A stretch of 64,000 nucleotides of DNA from Paenibacillus tyrphae (GTDB lineage Bacteria > Bacillota > Bacilli > Paenibacillales > NBRC-103111). Below are positions 27,984 to 37,414 of this stretch, in pieces. The stretch covers positions 186,001-250,000 of the forward strand of contig NZ_BSDJ01000006.1 in NCBI RefSeq assembly GCF_027925525.1. The letters run 5' to 3'. The position numbers and the translations under genes were made by a program. Position 1 is the stretch's first letter. The number at the start of each line of letters is the position of its first letter. The notes beneath the pieces are model-generated. The model made no database searches. It was given only the letters and a program-made list of their open reading frames with translations, and was not told the origin of the DNA.

Positions 27984-28694
27984 ATGACGAAAAAGATCGA
28001 AACGGTAGTAACCAAGCAGAGAAAGACTTTTAAAGATTATGTGCATCTGACCATTACGGAAGGACCGCAGGTCTATATCCTGAATGTCATTAAAGGCCGG
28101 TTGTATCCCGATAAAAAGACGATGAATCCGACCTATGAGCCGTATCCCGCCAAGCAGGAAGCCGTCGACCGGTTAAATGTACTGGCTGATGAGTTGAGAG
28201 CCAAAGGCTTCGCCGAAGAACCGACGGACGTCTTGTTTCAGATCAAGGAAAAAGAGCTGTACGTGTTCGATAAAGCGAAGTGGTATTATGAAGGGGACTT
28301 TCCGCAAGAACTGGACGTATTTCAAGCTTATGTCCCGACCGGCATGTTCGTGGCGTGGGTGATCAAAAACGATTTGCTCCGTAAGCCAAGCCGGAAACGG
28401 GATCTGCCGGATATCGAGCTGGTGAAACGGGATGAAATGACAGGCGCCCAGTTTTTTCGCACAAACTGGGATGGCGTGCTGACCTCGAATGAACTGTCGG
28501 ACGAAGCGGATGCGTTTGCGCGCGAATACTTGAATATCCATAACGATATTTATACGGCTACGGATTTCGCGAAAATATTGGCCGCCGGCCTGCCGACGAT
28601 CTACCATGTGGAGGATACGATCGAGAATTACCGGATCATCGAGCCGGTCATTTCGGAACGCTACCGCGTCTGGAAGCGCGACAAACATACATAA
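27984..28694 (+). CDS. DUF7832-like hypothetical protein
   Basis: 236-residue soluble protein. The C-terminal part contains DKAKWYYEGDFPQELDVFQAYVPTGMFVAWVIKNDLL, which I recall from the DUF7832 family of unknown function. The N-terminus (KTFKDYVHLTITEGPQVYILNVIKGRLYP) is a separate beta-rich unit. GGGGAG precedes the ATG at 27984. It lies 41 bp upstream of a WG/Sel1 protein in the same direction; the two are probably one operon. Such proteins often occur with polymorphic-toxin immunity genes, but its role here is not shown. Confidence 0.65.
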   Translation: MTKKIETVVTKQRKTFKDYVHLTITEGPQVYILNVIKGRLYPDKKTMNPTYEPYPAKQEAVDRLNVLADELRAKGFAEEPTDVLFQIKEKELYVFDKAKWYYEGDFPQELDVFQAYVPTGMFVAWVIKNDLLRKPSRKRDLPDIELVKRDEMTGAQFFRTNWDGVLTSNELSDEADAFAREYLNIHNDIYTATDFAKILAAGLPTIYHVEDTIENYRIIEPVISERYRVWKRDKHT

Positions 28695-28735
28695 CGAAAG
28701 CTGTCCGCAGAGGCAGTCTACTAAGGAGAGCAGCG

Positions 28736-31249
28736 ATGTCGCACAGAGTCTATTTATATAATGTCAGCACCGCTTCGGAAGCGCGGGATGACGATACGAT
28801 GATGATGGAATGGGGCTATGAAATGCCCCTATTGTTACAGCCTCTCTTGGTCGACGGAGGGTTTATCGACGGCAATAATTATAACAACCATACGGAGCCT
28901 GACAACGCGGGGCTGTATTACAATGCCCGTGCAGGAATCGAAAACTTGAAACAGTTTTACGAGTTCCTGGAGAAGCAGGAAGGGCTGATTGCAGACAAAG
29001 CAGCCTTTGCCGAAGCGAAAATGAAGCTTATGAACTATCTCGAAAAATTAAACCTTACGTATTTCCATCTGGATGCTTGGGACGTATTCAATATGGACGA
29101 TATCCCCCATGCCGAGCAGGCGGAAACATGGCGGGCGAATATTGCCCACAACAACGAGATCATCACCAAGGCGATGGACAACGATGACATTTCGCTGCTG
29201 CGCTATTCCGAATTCATGGATGTTAGCCCCGGCTTTACTTCGTTCGAAGAGCTGCTCAATTACCCGAATTACGAATACGGCTGGGCGTCGATTTGGGAGC
29301 CTTATGAAGACGAGACGGATGTGGAAATTTTTGAGGAAAACGGCTTGTGGGGCCTGAAAGATAAGGATGGCAGCATCCTGCTCATCCCGCAGTTTGACGA
29401 ATTTTACGATTTCAGCTGCGAAGATCTCGCCGTGGTCTCCCGGGCCGGCAAATTCGGCTATGTACATAAGTCCGGGAAAATCGTCATCCCGCTCGTATGG
29501 GACGATGCTTTCGATTTTGAATACGGTACGGTTTCCGCCATTGTCAAACGGGACGATAAATTCGGACTTATCAATCTCGAAGGCCGGACGGTGACGCCGA
29601 CCGAGTACGAGAGCTTGGAAGCGCTGGCCGGCATTTTTTTTACCGGGAAAAAAGACGGCGGCTGGGGCGTGCTGGATCAATCCGGCTCCGTCATCGTACC
29701 CTTCAAGCATGAAGAGGCCTTCCAGTTCGGCGGGGAGTTCTACCATACGGCAGTGAAAGGGAGAAAAAACCGCAAAATCTTCAACGAATCTTGGAGCTAT
29801 ATCGGAGACTTTCCGTTAACTGCGGTGGAGCCGATCGGCGAGGGGCTTATTCTGGTCAAGCCGCACAAGGATGCCAATCACCACACCTTGTACAAAAAAG
29901 ACGGCACCGTCTGCGTGTCGGGCTTCGATAAGCTGAACCGGCAAACCCATTTCCCGAATCTGCTTATCCTGCGCAAAGGTAAAAAGCACGGTGCCTTCGG
30001 CAAGCGGCAGGAAAGCCTGCTGCTGCCTTATGAATACGATGCTCTGATCGATTTGCAAGCCGTCGTTGATTCCATGTCGAGCAACCTGGTGCTGGCGCAA
30101 AAGGACGGGCAAAAAGGTATTTTTAACGGGGACCCGGACGAGCCTTCGTGGTTATTTCCTTTGGACGATTACGAGGACATCATGTGGCTGCATGAGGGTG
30201 CCTTCGCGTTGAAGCGCAACGGGTTATGGAGCATCGCCTATTCGCCCGAAAAGCGGCTGAGCGACTATGAATTCGATCTTGTAGCGCGGAAAGCGCCGAT
30301 TGACGGTTTTGCTTATGCCTTTAAAGGCTCTGAAGTTTATACGGTAGGGCAATACGGGCTAGCGAGGGCCGATAAAGCCGAGGTGCTGGAGGATGCCGAG
30401 GATACTTATTATAACTATTATTTTGATGCCGACGTACGCAAGCGCCTGCTGGCTTATGCCAAAGCGGGCAGCCCCGATCCCGGCGGCGTAGACGAATATA
30501 CGTCCGTAGAAGTTTTGTACAGCCTGGGCGTGCTGGCCTATGACTCAGGCGATTATGACAAAGCGATCGAATACGATACCCTGGCGGCCGAGAAAGGCTA
30601 TGCCCCCTCGATGAATAACCTAGCGCAGATGTATTATACGGAGGAAGGCTATATCGATAATGATAAAGCCTTTTACTGGTACGAGAAGGGGGCAGCGGCA
30701 GGTAATCTCTATGCGATGAACGGTCTGGGCTGTTGCTACCAGCAAGGCATTGGGACGGACCCCGATGCGGACAAGGCGCTGTACTGGTTTGGCCAAGCCG
30801 TAGAGCAAGGTCTTGGGCTGGCCCACAACAATCTGGGCTCCGTCTATTTTGAGGGGGAACTGGTGCCGCAGGATTTGGATAAAGCGCTCTGGCATTATGA
30901 GCAGGGCGAAGCCTTGGGCTCGCCGAATTTTGGGTGGCTTGGTTACTTGTACGATTATCAAGGGAATCACGAAAAGGCGCTGTATTATTACCGTCAGGCT
31001 TACGAAGCGGGCAGCAATGTGGGGGCCTATAACTTAGGAATCGTATACAGTCAAGGCTTGGGTGCAGCCAAAGATCCCGCCGCGGCTATCGGTTATTTTA
31101 ACGTCGCTTTGGAAAGAGATTACCCGCATGCCCATATCGAGCTGGCTCGAATCTACCGGAACGAAAAGGAATTCGCGGATGAGAGCTTGGCGAAATACCA
31201 TGTTCAACAGGCCGAGAGGGCCGGATTGGATATCCCGGACGACCTCTGA
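28736..31249 (+). CDS. WG-repeat and Sel1-repeat protein
   Basis: 837-residue cytoplasmic scaffold-like protein. The N-terminal region (1-195) is a unique domain; residues about 200-350 carry WG/KWG beta-repeats (GLWGLKDKDGSILLIPQFDEF; KFGYVHKSGKIVIPLVWDDAF; GGWGVLDQSGSVIVPFKHEEA), and residues about 590-825 are Sel1/TPR-like helical repeats (YSLGVLAYDSGDYDKAIEYD; AMNGLGCCYQQGIGTDPDADKALYWF and more). WG and Sel1 repeats both mediate protein contacts; the fusion suggests an adaptor. AAGGAGAG lies about 7 nt before the ATG. Likely co-transcribed with the DUF7832-like gene. Confidence 0.85.
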   Translation: MSHRVYLYNVSTASEARDDDTMMMEWGYEMPLLLQPLLVDGGFIDGNNYNNHTEPDNAGLYYNARAGIENLKQFYEFLEKQEGLIADKAAFAEAKMKLMNYLEKLNLTYFHLDAWDVFNMDDIPHAEQAETWRANIAHNNEIITKAMDNDDISLLRYSEFMDVSPGFTSFEELLNYPNYEYGWASIWEPYEDETDVEIFEENGLWGLKDKDGSILLIPQFDEFYDFSCEDLAVVSRAGKFGYVHKSGKIVIPLVWDDAFDFEYGTVSAIVKRDDKFGLINLEGRTVTPTEYESLEALAGIFFTGKKDGGWGVLDQSGSVIVPFKHEEAFQFGGEFYHTAVKGRKNRKIFNESWSYIGDFPLTAVEPIGEGLILVKPHKDANHHTLYKKDGTVCVSGFDKLNRQTHFPNLLILRKGKKHGAFGKRQESLLLPYEYDALIDLQAVVDSMSSNLVLAQKDGQKGIFNGDPDEPSWLFPLDDYEDIMWLHEGAFALKRNGLWSIAYSPEKRLSDYEFDLVARKAPIDGFAYAFKGSEVYTVGQYGLARADKAEVLEDAEDTYYNYYFDADVRKRLLAYAKAGSPDPGGVDEYTSVEVLYSLGVLAYDSGDYDKAIEYDTLAAEKGYAPSMNNLAQMYYTEEGYIDNDKAFYWYEKGAAAGNLYAMNGLGCCYQQGIGTDPDADKALYWFGQAVEQGLGLAHNNLGSVYFEGELVPQDLDKALWHYEQGEALGSPNFGWLGYLYDYQGNHEKALYYYRQAYEAGSNVGAYNLGIVYSQGLGAAKDPAAAIGYFNVALERDYPHAHIELARIYRNEKEFADESLAKYHVQQAERAGLDIPDDL

Positions 31250-31312
31250 CATGAAAATCCGGCCGCTTTCGCAGGCGCCATTGCCCGGAAGGCGGCCGGA
31301 ACCCCGGCTCGC

Positions 31313-33544
31313 CTACATCTGCGTCCCCGACCGCCGGTACTCGCTCGGCGTAACGCCGGTAATCTTCTTGAACATCCGGTTGAACGAGTTCATGTTCTGG
31401 TAACCGACCTGCCCGGCGACATCCTGAATGCGCAGATCGGTCTGCCGCAGCAGTTCTTTCGCCTTGCCGATGCGCACATCGTTCACAAAATCGAGGAAGT
31501 TGATGCCTGTTTTTTCTTTAAAATAAGTGGACAAGTATCCTCCCGTAATGTTGAGCCAAGAGGCGACGAGATCCAGCGTAATATCTTCCGTATATCGCTC
31601 CGTCACATAAGCGGTCGCTCCGGTAATAATCGGGTCGGCCGCTTCCTTTTTATTGTTGACGCGCCGGCAGGCTTCGCCGATCATCGCTTCGAAATAACGG
31701 TCCAGCTTGGAGACGGTATGGAGCTGCTCAGGCTCAAGGTCCGTTAATTTTGCGCTGTCCAGCCCCATGCCATGCAGCAGCCGGGTCGTTTTGTGCGTAA
31801 TTTCGCGGGCAAACTCGCGGTAGGCGAGTGCGTCGGCCTTTCTTTTCTCCATCTGCCCCATGAGGCGCCGCAATACCTGCAGCACGTTCGCGGCGTTCCC
31901 CGCCTGCAAGTTCGCTTTAATTTCCTGCATCAGCGCATCGGGCACAACGAACGGCTCTTGCGGGATGCTCGGGGCTTCAAGCACGACCGTCTCGTCGTCG
32001 AACGGCCGGTGGCGGATCATCTCCAGCGCCTCTTCGTAGGCGTCGGTCAGGTCAGCGGTGTGTGCATGCAGCGGGCTGACGGCAATCGTGACGAAACAGT
32101 AGGCTTTGTCCGTGCTCAGCACGCCAACGATGCCGTCCAGCGTCGTGCGCAAGCGGTCTTCTTCTCCCGGCTCAGGATGCACGATCGATAAAATCTGGTT
32201 TCGCTCGATTTGGAACGTGAGCGACCCTTCCAGCTCCTTCGTGACGACATGGTTGATGTATTCGCGAATGTACGAGGCGGCACGTTCCTCTTCCGCTTGA
32301 ATTTCCGTGTGAAACGGGTGATTGAACGAGAGATGGAACAGAACGACCTGAAACGGCTTTTGTTCGCCTAATTGATCCGCACCGGTGACCGGCAGCCCGC
32401 GGATTTTTTTCAGCTTGTTCATATAGCTGTGATAGCGCAGCAGCGCATGCTTCTCCTCCAGATCCTGATGCCGCAAATGCCGCTGTTGGAGCAAAAAGCC
32501 AATATTGCCGCGAATGAGCTCGAATTCGTTGTCGTGCCGGGGCACGGTGTCCTGCTCGTTCAAGCTTTTGATCGAGTCGACGATGCGCTGGACCGGATTG
32601 TTGAACCGGACGGTGAACAAGACGGATACCGTGACACTGGCCGCGATGGCGACGAGCAGTACGGCGACGAAGGTCAGATTCAGCTTGATCAATTGGGACG
32701 AAATATGGCCGTCCGGCACGAGATTCACATAGGTGAATCCGGTTTTCGGTCCGGTGGTGTAGAAGAAGTACTGGTTATCCGCCTTCACCCAATCTTGTCC
32801 CGGGGGCAGAGCAGGCAGAGGCTCATCGGCTGCAGAGCCCGAAGCGAACAGCAGACGGCCGCTTGCGTCCAAGACGTAAAAGTTGTCGTTGACCGAGCGA
32901 TGGAACGCTTGAAACATCCGGTCCGCATCGACAAAAGCCAGCATCATGAAATCCGGATAAAACCGGCTTTTGACCAGCATGGGCCAGACCGGACCGGTCG
33001 TATCGCCCGGCGAGTCGTTTCTCAGGTAGGAAGCAGCCGGATAGATCGTCATCGGGCTAGCCTGCTCGAATTGCTTTTTCCAGAAGGTATAGGTATATAC
33101 GGGATTGACGTAATATTCGGTGAACATGGATTCGGGGCTCGCGCCTCGCGATTTTTCTAACAAAAGCGAATGCTTAACGTCGTACACGAACAGATTGTTC
33201 AAGTACAGCGCCTGATTCGATACGGTGTTGCTGAGATAGTCCGTCACCTTGTTGGCCGCCACGTAATCGAGATAAGGCTTGCTGTTCAGCTCCTGCAGCC
33301 GCGGGTTCAGGTACAAATTCAGCATCGTATTCTCCAGCAGCTCAAAATGCTGCTCGAAATCGTTTGTCGTGTTCGTGAGATTGACCGTGTTATATTTTAT
33401 GATTTCATCGCGAAGGCTTTGCCGGAAAACTCCATAGGTCAGAAGCTCGAAGATGACCAGTAGAACGATCACCCCAAGAAAGCTGAGCAACAGCTTAAAG
33501 AAGACGGAACGCGCTTTCATTTTGATGCGGAGGATGCTTGGCAA
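31313..33544 (-). CDS. membrane-bound AraC-type regulator (YtdP/YesS-like sensor)
   Basis: 743 residues. Membrane helix near the N-terminus (FFKLLLSFLGVIVLLVIFEL), an extracytoplasmic cache-like sensor (about 40-285), second helix (LTFVAVLLVAIAASVTVSVLF), HAMP-like linker, middle cytoplasmic region, and a C-terminal AraC/XylS double HTH (DITLDLVASWLNITGGYLSTYFKEKTG; DVAGQVGYQNMNSFNRMFKKITGVTPSEYRR). These proteins sense extracellular saccharides and activate neighbouring ABC genes. Preferred start is TTG at 33544, 9 nt after GGGAG; the in-frame ATG at 33520 has no site. Divergent from the transporter operon. Confidence 0.9.
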   Translation of the reverse strand: MPSILRIKMKARSVFFKLLLSFLGVIVLLVIFELLTYGVFRQSLRDEIIKYNTVNLTNTTNDFEQHFELLENTMLNLYLNPRLQELNSKPYLDYVAANKVTDYLSNTVSNQALYLNNLFVYDVKHSLLLEKSRGASPESMFTEYYVNPVYTYTFWKKQFEQASPMTIYPAASYLRNDSPGDTTGPVWPMLVKSRFYPDFMMLAFVDADRMFQAFHRSVNDNFYVLDASGRLLFASGSAADEPLPALPPGQDWVKADNQYFFYTTGPKTGFTYVNLVPDGHISSQLIKLNLTFVAVLLVAIAASVTVSVLFTVRFNNPVQRIVDSIKSLNEQDTVPRHDNEFELIRGNIGFLLQQRHLRHQDLEEKHALLRYHSYMNKLKKIRGLPVTGADQLGEQKPFQVVLFHLSFNHPFHTEIQAEEERAASYIREYINHVVTKELEGSLTFQIERNQILSIVHPEPGEEDRLRTTLDGIVGVLSTDKAYCFVTIAVSPLHAHTADLTDAYEEALEMIRHRPFDDETVVLEAPSIPQEPFVVPDALMQEIKANLQAGNAANVLQVLRRLMGQMEKRKADALAYREFAREITHKTTRLLHGMGLDSAKLTDLEPEQLHTVSKLDRYFEAMIGEACRRVNNKKEAADPIITGATAYVTERYTEDITLDLVASWLNITGGYLSTYFKEKTGINFLDFVNDVRIGKAKELLRQTDLRIQDVAGQVGYQNMNSFNRMFKKITGVTPSEYRRSGTQM

Positions 33545-33680
33545 AGGCGGTTTTCTCCCTTCGTGCAGTGGCTCGGATGCAAATATGTCTGTTTTTCGAA
33601 TGCTTCACTGATTTACGAAAATCCCGAAAACTGTGATAAAACGGCAATAGCGACGGTTTTCGGAGACGAATTCTCACTAT

Positions 33681-33689
33681 ATTATAACA
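33681..33689 (-). promoter_or_regulatory. extended -10 element of the AraC-type regulator gene
   Basis: On the - strand TGTTATAAT is a consensus extended -10, about 135 bp upstream of the start codon. Confidence 0.5.
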
Positions 33690-33734
33690 TTACAACCCCG
33701 GGATGGGGGCAGGCCCATAAGTCTCAAAATAGAC

Positions 33735-33748
33735 TGGAAGCGGTTCCA
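33735..33748. promoter_or_regulatory. cre-like / LacI-type operator upstream of the sugar transporter operon
   Basis: TGGAAGCGGTTCCA has perfect 5-bp inverted arms around a CG-containing centre and matches 12 of 14 cre positions. It lies 58 bp before the first permease gene, so the operon is probably under CcpA or a LacI-family repressor in addition to the AraC sensor. Confidence 0.6.
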
Positions 33749-33805
33749 AGATAACGGATGCGAACCTGCCGCTAGTCTCAATGAAACCGAGAAAGGAGTT
33801 TTCTT

Positions 33806-34795
33806 ATGGAAACGGAATTCACAGCCAAGGCATCGCCCGATCCGGGCTCTTCCCGCATGACAGCGGAGTCCTTATCGGGCAGCTCGCGCCGGCAACTGCT
33901 GTTGACCCGGATGTGGAAAGAGCGTTACTTGTATCTGCTGCTGTTCCCGGGCCTAGTGTATTTTATCGTATACAAGTACTTGCCCATGGCCGGAAATATG
34001 ATGGCTTTTCAAGATTATAGCGCATTTCAAGGCTTCTGGGGCAGCGAGTGGGTCGGACTGAAGCACTTTGAACGCATCTTCCAGGACAAGGAAGTGCTGC
34101 GGGTGCTCTGGAACACGCTGTACTTGTCCTTGCTGCAAATTGCCTTCGCCTTTCCGGTGCCGATCGTACTCGCCGTGATGCTCAACGAGGTGCGCCGCGA
34201 ATGGTTCAAGCGCCTCATTCAATCGATCGTCTACCTGCCGCACTTCATTTCTTGGGTCGTCGTGATCGGCATGGTCACGGTGTTCCTCCAGTCCGAAGGC
34301 CTGGTGAACAAGCTGCTGCACGTATTGTTCGGTATCGGACCCGTTGCCTTCCTGCAAGAGCCGGGCTGGTTCATGCCTCTCGTCGTGCTCGAAGTGATCT
34401 GGAAGGAATCCGGCTGGGGCACGATCCTCTTCCTCGCGGCACTGGCCGCCGTAGATCCGAGCCAGTATGAAGCAGCCGTCATCGACGGGGCCAACCGCTG
34501 GCGGCAAATCTGGCACATTACGCTGCCTGCGATTCGCAGCACGATTGTGATTTTGCTTATTTTGCGGCTCGGCAGCGTGCTCGATTCGGGCTTCGAACAG
34601 ATTTTCCTGATGCTCAACCCGTTCAACAAATCGGTGGGCGACGTGCTCGACACGTATGTGTACGTCAAGGGCCTGACCGAATCCGACTACAGCTTCGCCA
34701 CCGCGGTCGGTTTGTTCAAATCCCTCGTCGGCCTGCTGCTGATTATCGGGGCGAACCGTCTGGCTAAACGCTTCGGCGAAGAAGGCGTGTTCTAA
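33806..34795 (+). CDS. carbohydrate ABC transporter permease (LplB-like)
   Basis: 329-residue inner permease with six membrane helices (for example YLYLLLFPGLVYFIVY; TLYLSLLQIAFAFPVPIVLAVML; LIQSIVYLPHFISWVVVIGMV) and the EAA coupling loop EAAVIDGANRWRQIWHITLP that contacts the ATPase. The LplB/YtcP branch imports oligosaccharides in Paenibacillus. No ATPase gene is nearby; such systems normally share an MsmX-type ATPase encoded elsewhere. AAGGAG with 7-nt spacing fixes the ATG at 33806. First gene of a four-gene operon with a cre-like site upstream. Confidence 0.93.
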   Translation: METEFTAKASPDPGSSRMTAESLSGSSRRQLLLTRMWKERYLYLLLFPGLVYFIVYKYLPMAGNMMAFQDYSAFQGFWGSEWVGLKHFERIFQDKEVLRVLWNTLYLSLLQIAFAFPVPIVLAVMLNEVRREWFKRLIQSIVYLPHFISWVVVIGMVTVFLQSEGLVNKLLHVLFGIGPVAFLQEPGWFMPLVVLEVIWKESGWGTILFLAALAAVDPSQYEAAVIDGANRWRQIWHITLPAIRSTIVILLILRLGSVLDSGFEQIFLMLNPFNKSVGDVLDTYVYVKGLTESDYSFATAVGLFKSLVGLLLIIGANRLAKRFGEEGVF

Positions 34796-34846
34796 TCTTA
34801 CCCGCGGCTGCGGCATAAAGCAAGATACGGAGGTGCAAACAACGCT

Positions 34847-35731
34847 ATGATTCGTAATCGCACATGGCAGGAAAAAGCATTCGGGGCCGTCAACGGGGTG
34901 CTCCTCGTGATCATCGCGCTGCTGATGCTGTTCCCGTTCTACTATATGACAATCGTGTCGTTTACTTCCTATTCGGAGTACGTGAAGACCGAGCTGCTGC
35001 TCGTTCCGACCAGCTTTGTACTCGATGCGTACGCCTATATTTTTCAATCGGATTCGTTCGTGCGTTCGCTTGGCGTGACCGTCTTCGTCACCGTCGTGGG
35101 CACGTTCGTCAACCTGCTGCTGACTTCGATGATGGCTTACGCTTTGTCGCGCAACATTCTCGGTAAACGGGTGTTTCTGTTCCTCGTCCTGTTCACGTTC
35201 GTCTTCGGGGCGGGCATTATCCCGACGTACATGATCGTCAGCGCCACCGGCCTGATCAACTCGTACTGGGCGTTAATTCTTCCCGTCGCCATCAACTCGT
35301 ACAATCTGATCGTCATGCGGCAGTTTTTTCTCAATATTCCGCACGAGCTGACAGAGTCGGCTTTGATCGACGGGGCCAACGACCTGCAAATTTATGCCCG
35401 CATCATTCTTCCGCTGTCCAAGCCGGCGCTGGCCGCCTTCGGGCTGTTCTCGGCCGTGGCCCATTGGAACACGTATTTCTCGGCGCTGCTATATTTGAAC
35501 GATCCGGCCAAATGGACGGTGCAGGTCATGCTGCGTCAGATCGTGATTTTGAGCCAGGCGGGAAATATTTTGTCCGAAGGGGTGCAAGCGGCCCGGGGGC
35601 TGCAGGTTCCACCTGCGGAAACGATCGGCATGGCGGCGATTCTGGTGTCGACGATCCCGATTCTCGTGCTGTATCCGTTTCTGCAAAAGCATTTTGCGAA
35701 AGGGGTGATGTTGGGCTCGGTCAAAGGTTAG
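34847..35731 (+). CDS. carbohydrate ABC transporter permease (YtcP/AraQ-like)
   Basis: 294-residue second permease with six helices (NGVLLVIIALLMLFPFYYMTI; VFLFLVLFTFVFGAGIIPTYMI and others) and the EAA loop ESALIDGANDLQIYARIILP. It forms a heterodimer with the LplB-like permease 51 bp upstream. The ending FAKGVMLGSVKG is characteristic of this branch. GGAGGTG lies upstream of the ATG with a slightly long spacing. Confidence 0.93.
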   Translation: MIRNRTWQEKAFGAVNGVLLVIIALLMLFPFYYMTIVSFTSYSEYVKTELLLVPTSFVLDAYAYIFQSDSFVRSLGVTVFVTVVGTFVNLLLTSMMAYALSRNILGKRVFLFLVLFTFVFGAGIIPTYMIVSATGLINSYWALILPVAINSYNLIVMRQFFLNIPHELTESALIDGANDLQIYARIILPLSKPALAAFGLFSAVAHWNTYFSALLYLNDPAKWTVQVMLRQIVILSQAGNILSEGVQAARGLQVPPAETIGMAAILVSTIPILVLYPFLQKHFAKGVMLGSVKG

Positions 35732-35794
35732 GGGGTTGGATATTCGGTTTGACTGATGTACCATAGCATTACACCTTAAGGAGGATATGCATCC

Positions 35795-37363
35795 ATGACA
35801 ATGAAACGGTCTGTTTCCGTTCTGCTTTCGCTCGCCGTAGCGGGTAGTATGACAGCTTGCTCCGGAGGAGCGAACTCGGGTGCGGCGGACGCCGGCAAAG
35901 GCGGCGCGGACGCCAAAAATAAAAAGATAACGATCACCTGGTTCTCGGGCACGTGGGAAAATCCGGTGCCGGGGCCGGACAGCGAAGCGGTCAAAGTGAT
36001 CAACGAGAAGTTCAATGTCGACTTCAAGCCGCAGTATGTCCCCTGGGATACGTATGACGAGAAGCTCAGCGTGACGATGGCTTCCGGCGATATTCCGGAC
36101 GTTATCGGCATGGAGCTGGTAGATGCGAATTATATGAAATGGGCGAAGCAGGGCGCTTTTCTCCCGCTGAACGACTATCTCGACAAATATAATTCGTTTA
36201 AGCCGGTGCCTTCCAACGTCTGGGATATGCTCAAGGTGAACGGCAAAGTGTATGCGGTTCCATACTTCTTCAACGCCAAGGGCGGCAAAAAGCCGGTCAT
36301 CCGCAAAGATTGGCTTGATAAGCTGGGACTGCCGATGCCGACGAATTACGAGGAGCTGAAAAAAGTCGCCATCGCGTTCGCCAAACAGGACCCGGACGGC
36401 AACGGCAAGGACGATACGATCGGCCTCGGGTTGGCCAAAAACATTTACTACAGCCCTACGTTCAGCCCGTATTACGGCGCTTGGTACGAAAAGGACAAGA
36501 ACGGGCAGTACATCCCCGACATCGGCGAAGGCAGTAAGGAAGTCGTCAAGTTTCTGTCGGATCTGTACAAGGAAGGCGCGATCAAGAAAGACTGGGCCGT
36601 TACGAACTACAACGACGTGTTCAAGGCGTTTAACGCCGGGAAAGTCGGAATCTGGTACGAGGAGCCGGGCGGCAATCTCATCAACTACAAGACGCTGGCC
36701 GAGAATGCGCCGAATGCGGTGCTTGCGCCGCTCCCTGCCTTCAAAGCACCGGACGGCACGCAAGGCATCCGCTCGCTGGCCGGATACTACAAGATGTATC
36801 TGCTGAGCGCCAAGCTGAAGAACGATCCGGAGAAAGTGCAGCGCATTCTCGAAATCATGGACTATTTCCGCGAATTCACGCCGGCGGACCAGCGCAACGC
36901 GAAGAATGAAAAGTACGATTGGCTGAACGGCAAAGAAGGCAAAGGCTACAAAATGGAAGACGGCGTGCCGATTCCAATTAAGGAAAACCGTTCCAACGTT
37001 GCGCCGAGCGCATACATCAACACCGAAGGCTGGGCGCCGAACGACCAAGACTTGGAAGTGTTCATCAAAGGCTCGAAGTCGCCGCTCGAAAAGCAGTTTA
37101 ACGAATCGGTGGTCTCGTATCTCAAGACGTCCAAAATTTATCTCAGTCCCGTGATGGCCGTTCAGTCGCCGCTATATAACACGAAATGGACCGAGCTGTC
37201 CCAGTTCCTGAACGACGAGAAAACGAAAATGATCGTCGGCCAGCGGCCATTTTCCGATTGGGACAAGATGGTAGATGAGTTTATGGCGAAGGGCGGCAAG
37301 GAAGTCGTCGACGAAGTGAACAAGCTGATCAAGGACAACAACGCCAAGGTTGGCTGGCAGTAA
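35795..37363 (+). CDS. extracellular solute-binding lipoprotein
   Basis: 522-residue family 1 binding protein (LipO-like). Lipoprotein signal with lipobox SMTAC (KRSVSVLLSLAVAGSMTAC), then a Gly/Ala-rich linker and a two-lobe binding fold (ITWFSGTWENPVPGPDSEAVKVINEKFNVDF; SGDIPDVIGM; VPYFFNAKGG; RKDWLDKLGLPMPTNYEEL; YEEPGGNL). It captures the sugar outside the membrane for the two upstream permeases. AAGGAGG precedes the ATG. Ligand not deducible, but the partner dehydrogenase suggests a modified or uronic sugar. Confidence 0.93.
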   Translation: MTMKRSVSVLLSLAVAGSMTACSGGANSGAADAGKGGADAKNKKITITWFSGTWENPVPGPDSEAVKVINEKFNVDFKPQYVPWDTYDEKLSVTMASGDIPDVIGMELVDANYMKWAKQGAFLPLNDYLDKYNSFKPVPSNVWDMLKVNGKVYAVPYFFNAKGGKKPVIRKDWLDKLGLPMPTNYEELKKVAIAFAKQDPDGNGKDDTIGLGLAKNIYYSPTFSPYYGAWYEKDKNGQYIPDIGEGSKEVVKFLSDLYKEGAIKKDWAVTNYNDVFKAFNAGKVGIWYEEPGGNLINYKTLAENAPNAVLAPLPAFKAPDGTQGIRSLAGYYKMYLLSAKLKNDPEKVQRILEIMDYFREFTPADQRNAKNEKYDWLNGKEGKGYKMEDGVPIPIKENRSNVAPSAYINTEGWAPNDQDLEVFIKGSKSPLEKQFNESVVSYLKTSKIYLSPVMAVQSPLYNTKWTELSQFLNDEKTKMIVGQRPFSDWDKMVDEFMAKGGKEVVDEVNKLIKDNNAKVGWQ

Positions 37364-37414
37364 GGTCTGAGGCCAGTTGATGAGTACGATATTCGGAAAA
37401 AGGAGCCCGAGAGC

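Noticed and set aside
31772-33160. Long open frames on the + strand opposite the AraC-type gene
   Set aside because: They are the mirror of a high-GC gene with clear domains; no ribosome sites or family resemblance.
35489-37048. 519-codon frame opposite the solute-binding protein gene
   Set aside because: It is antisense to a well-defined lipoprotein gene and reads as low-complexity Arg/His/Val-rich sequence.
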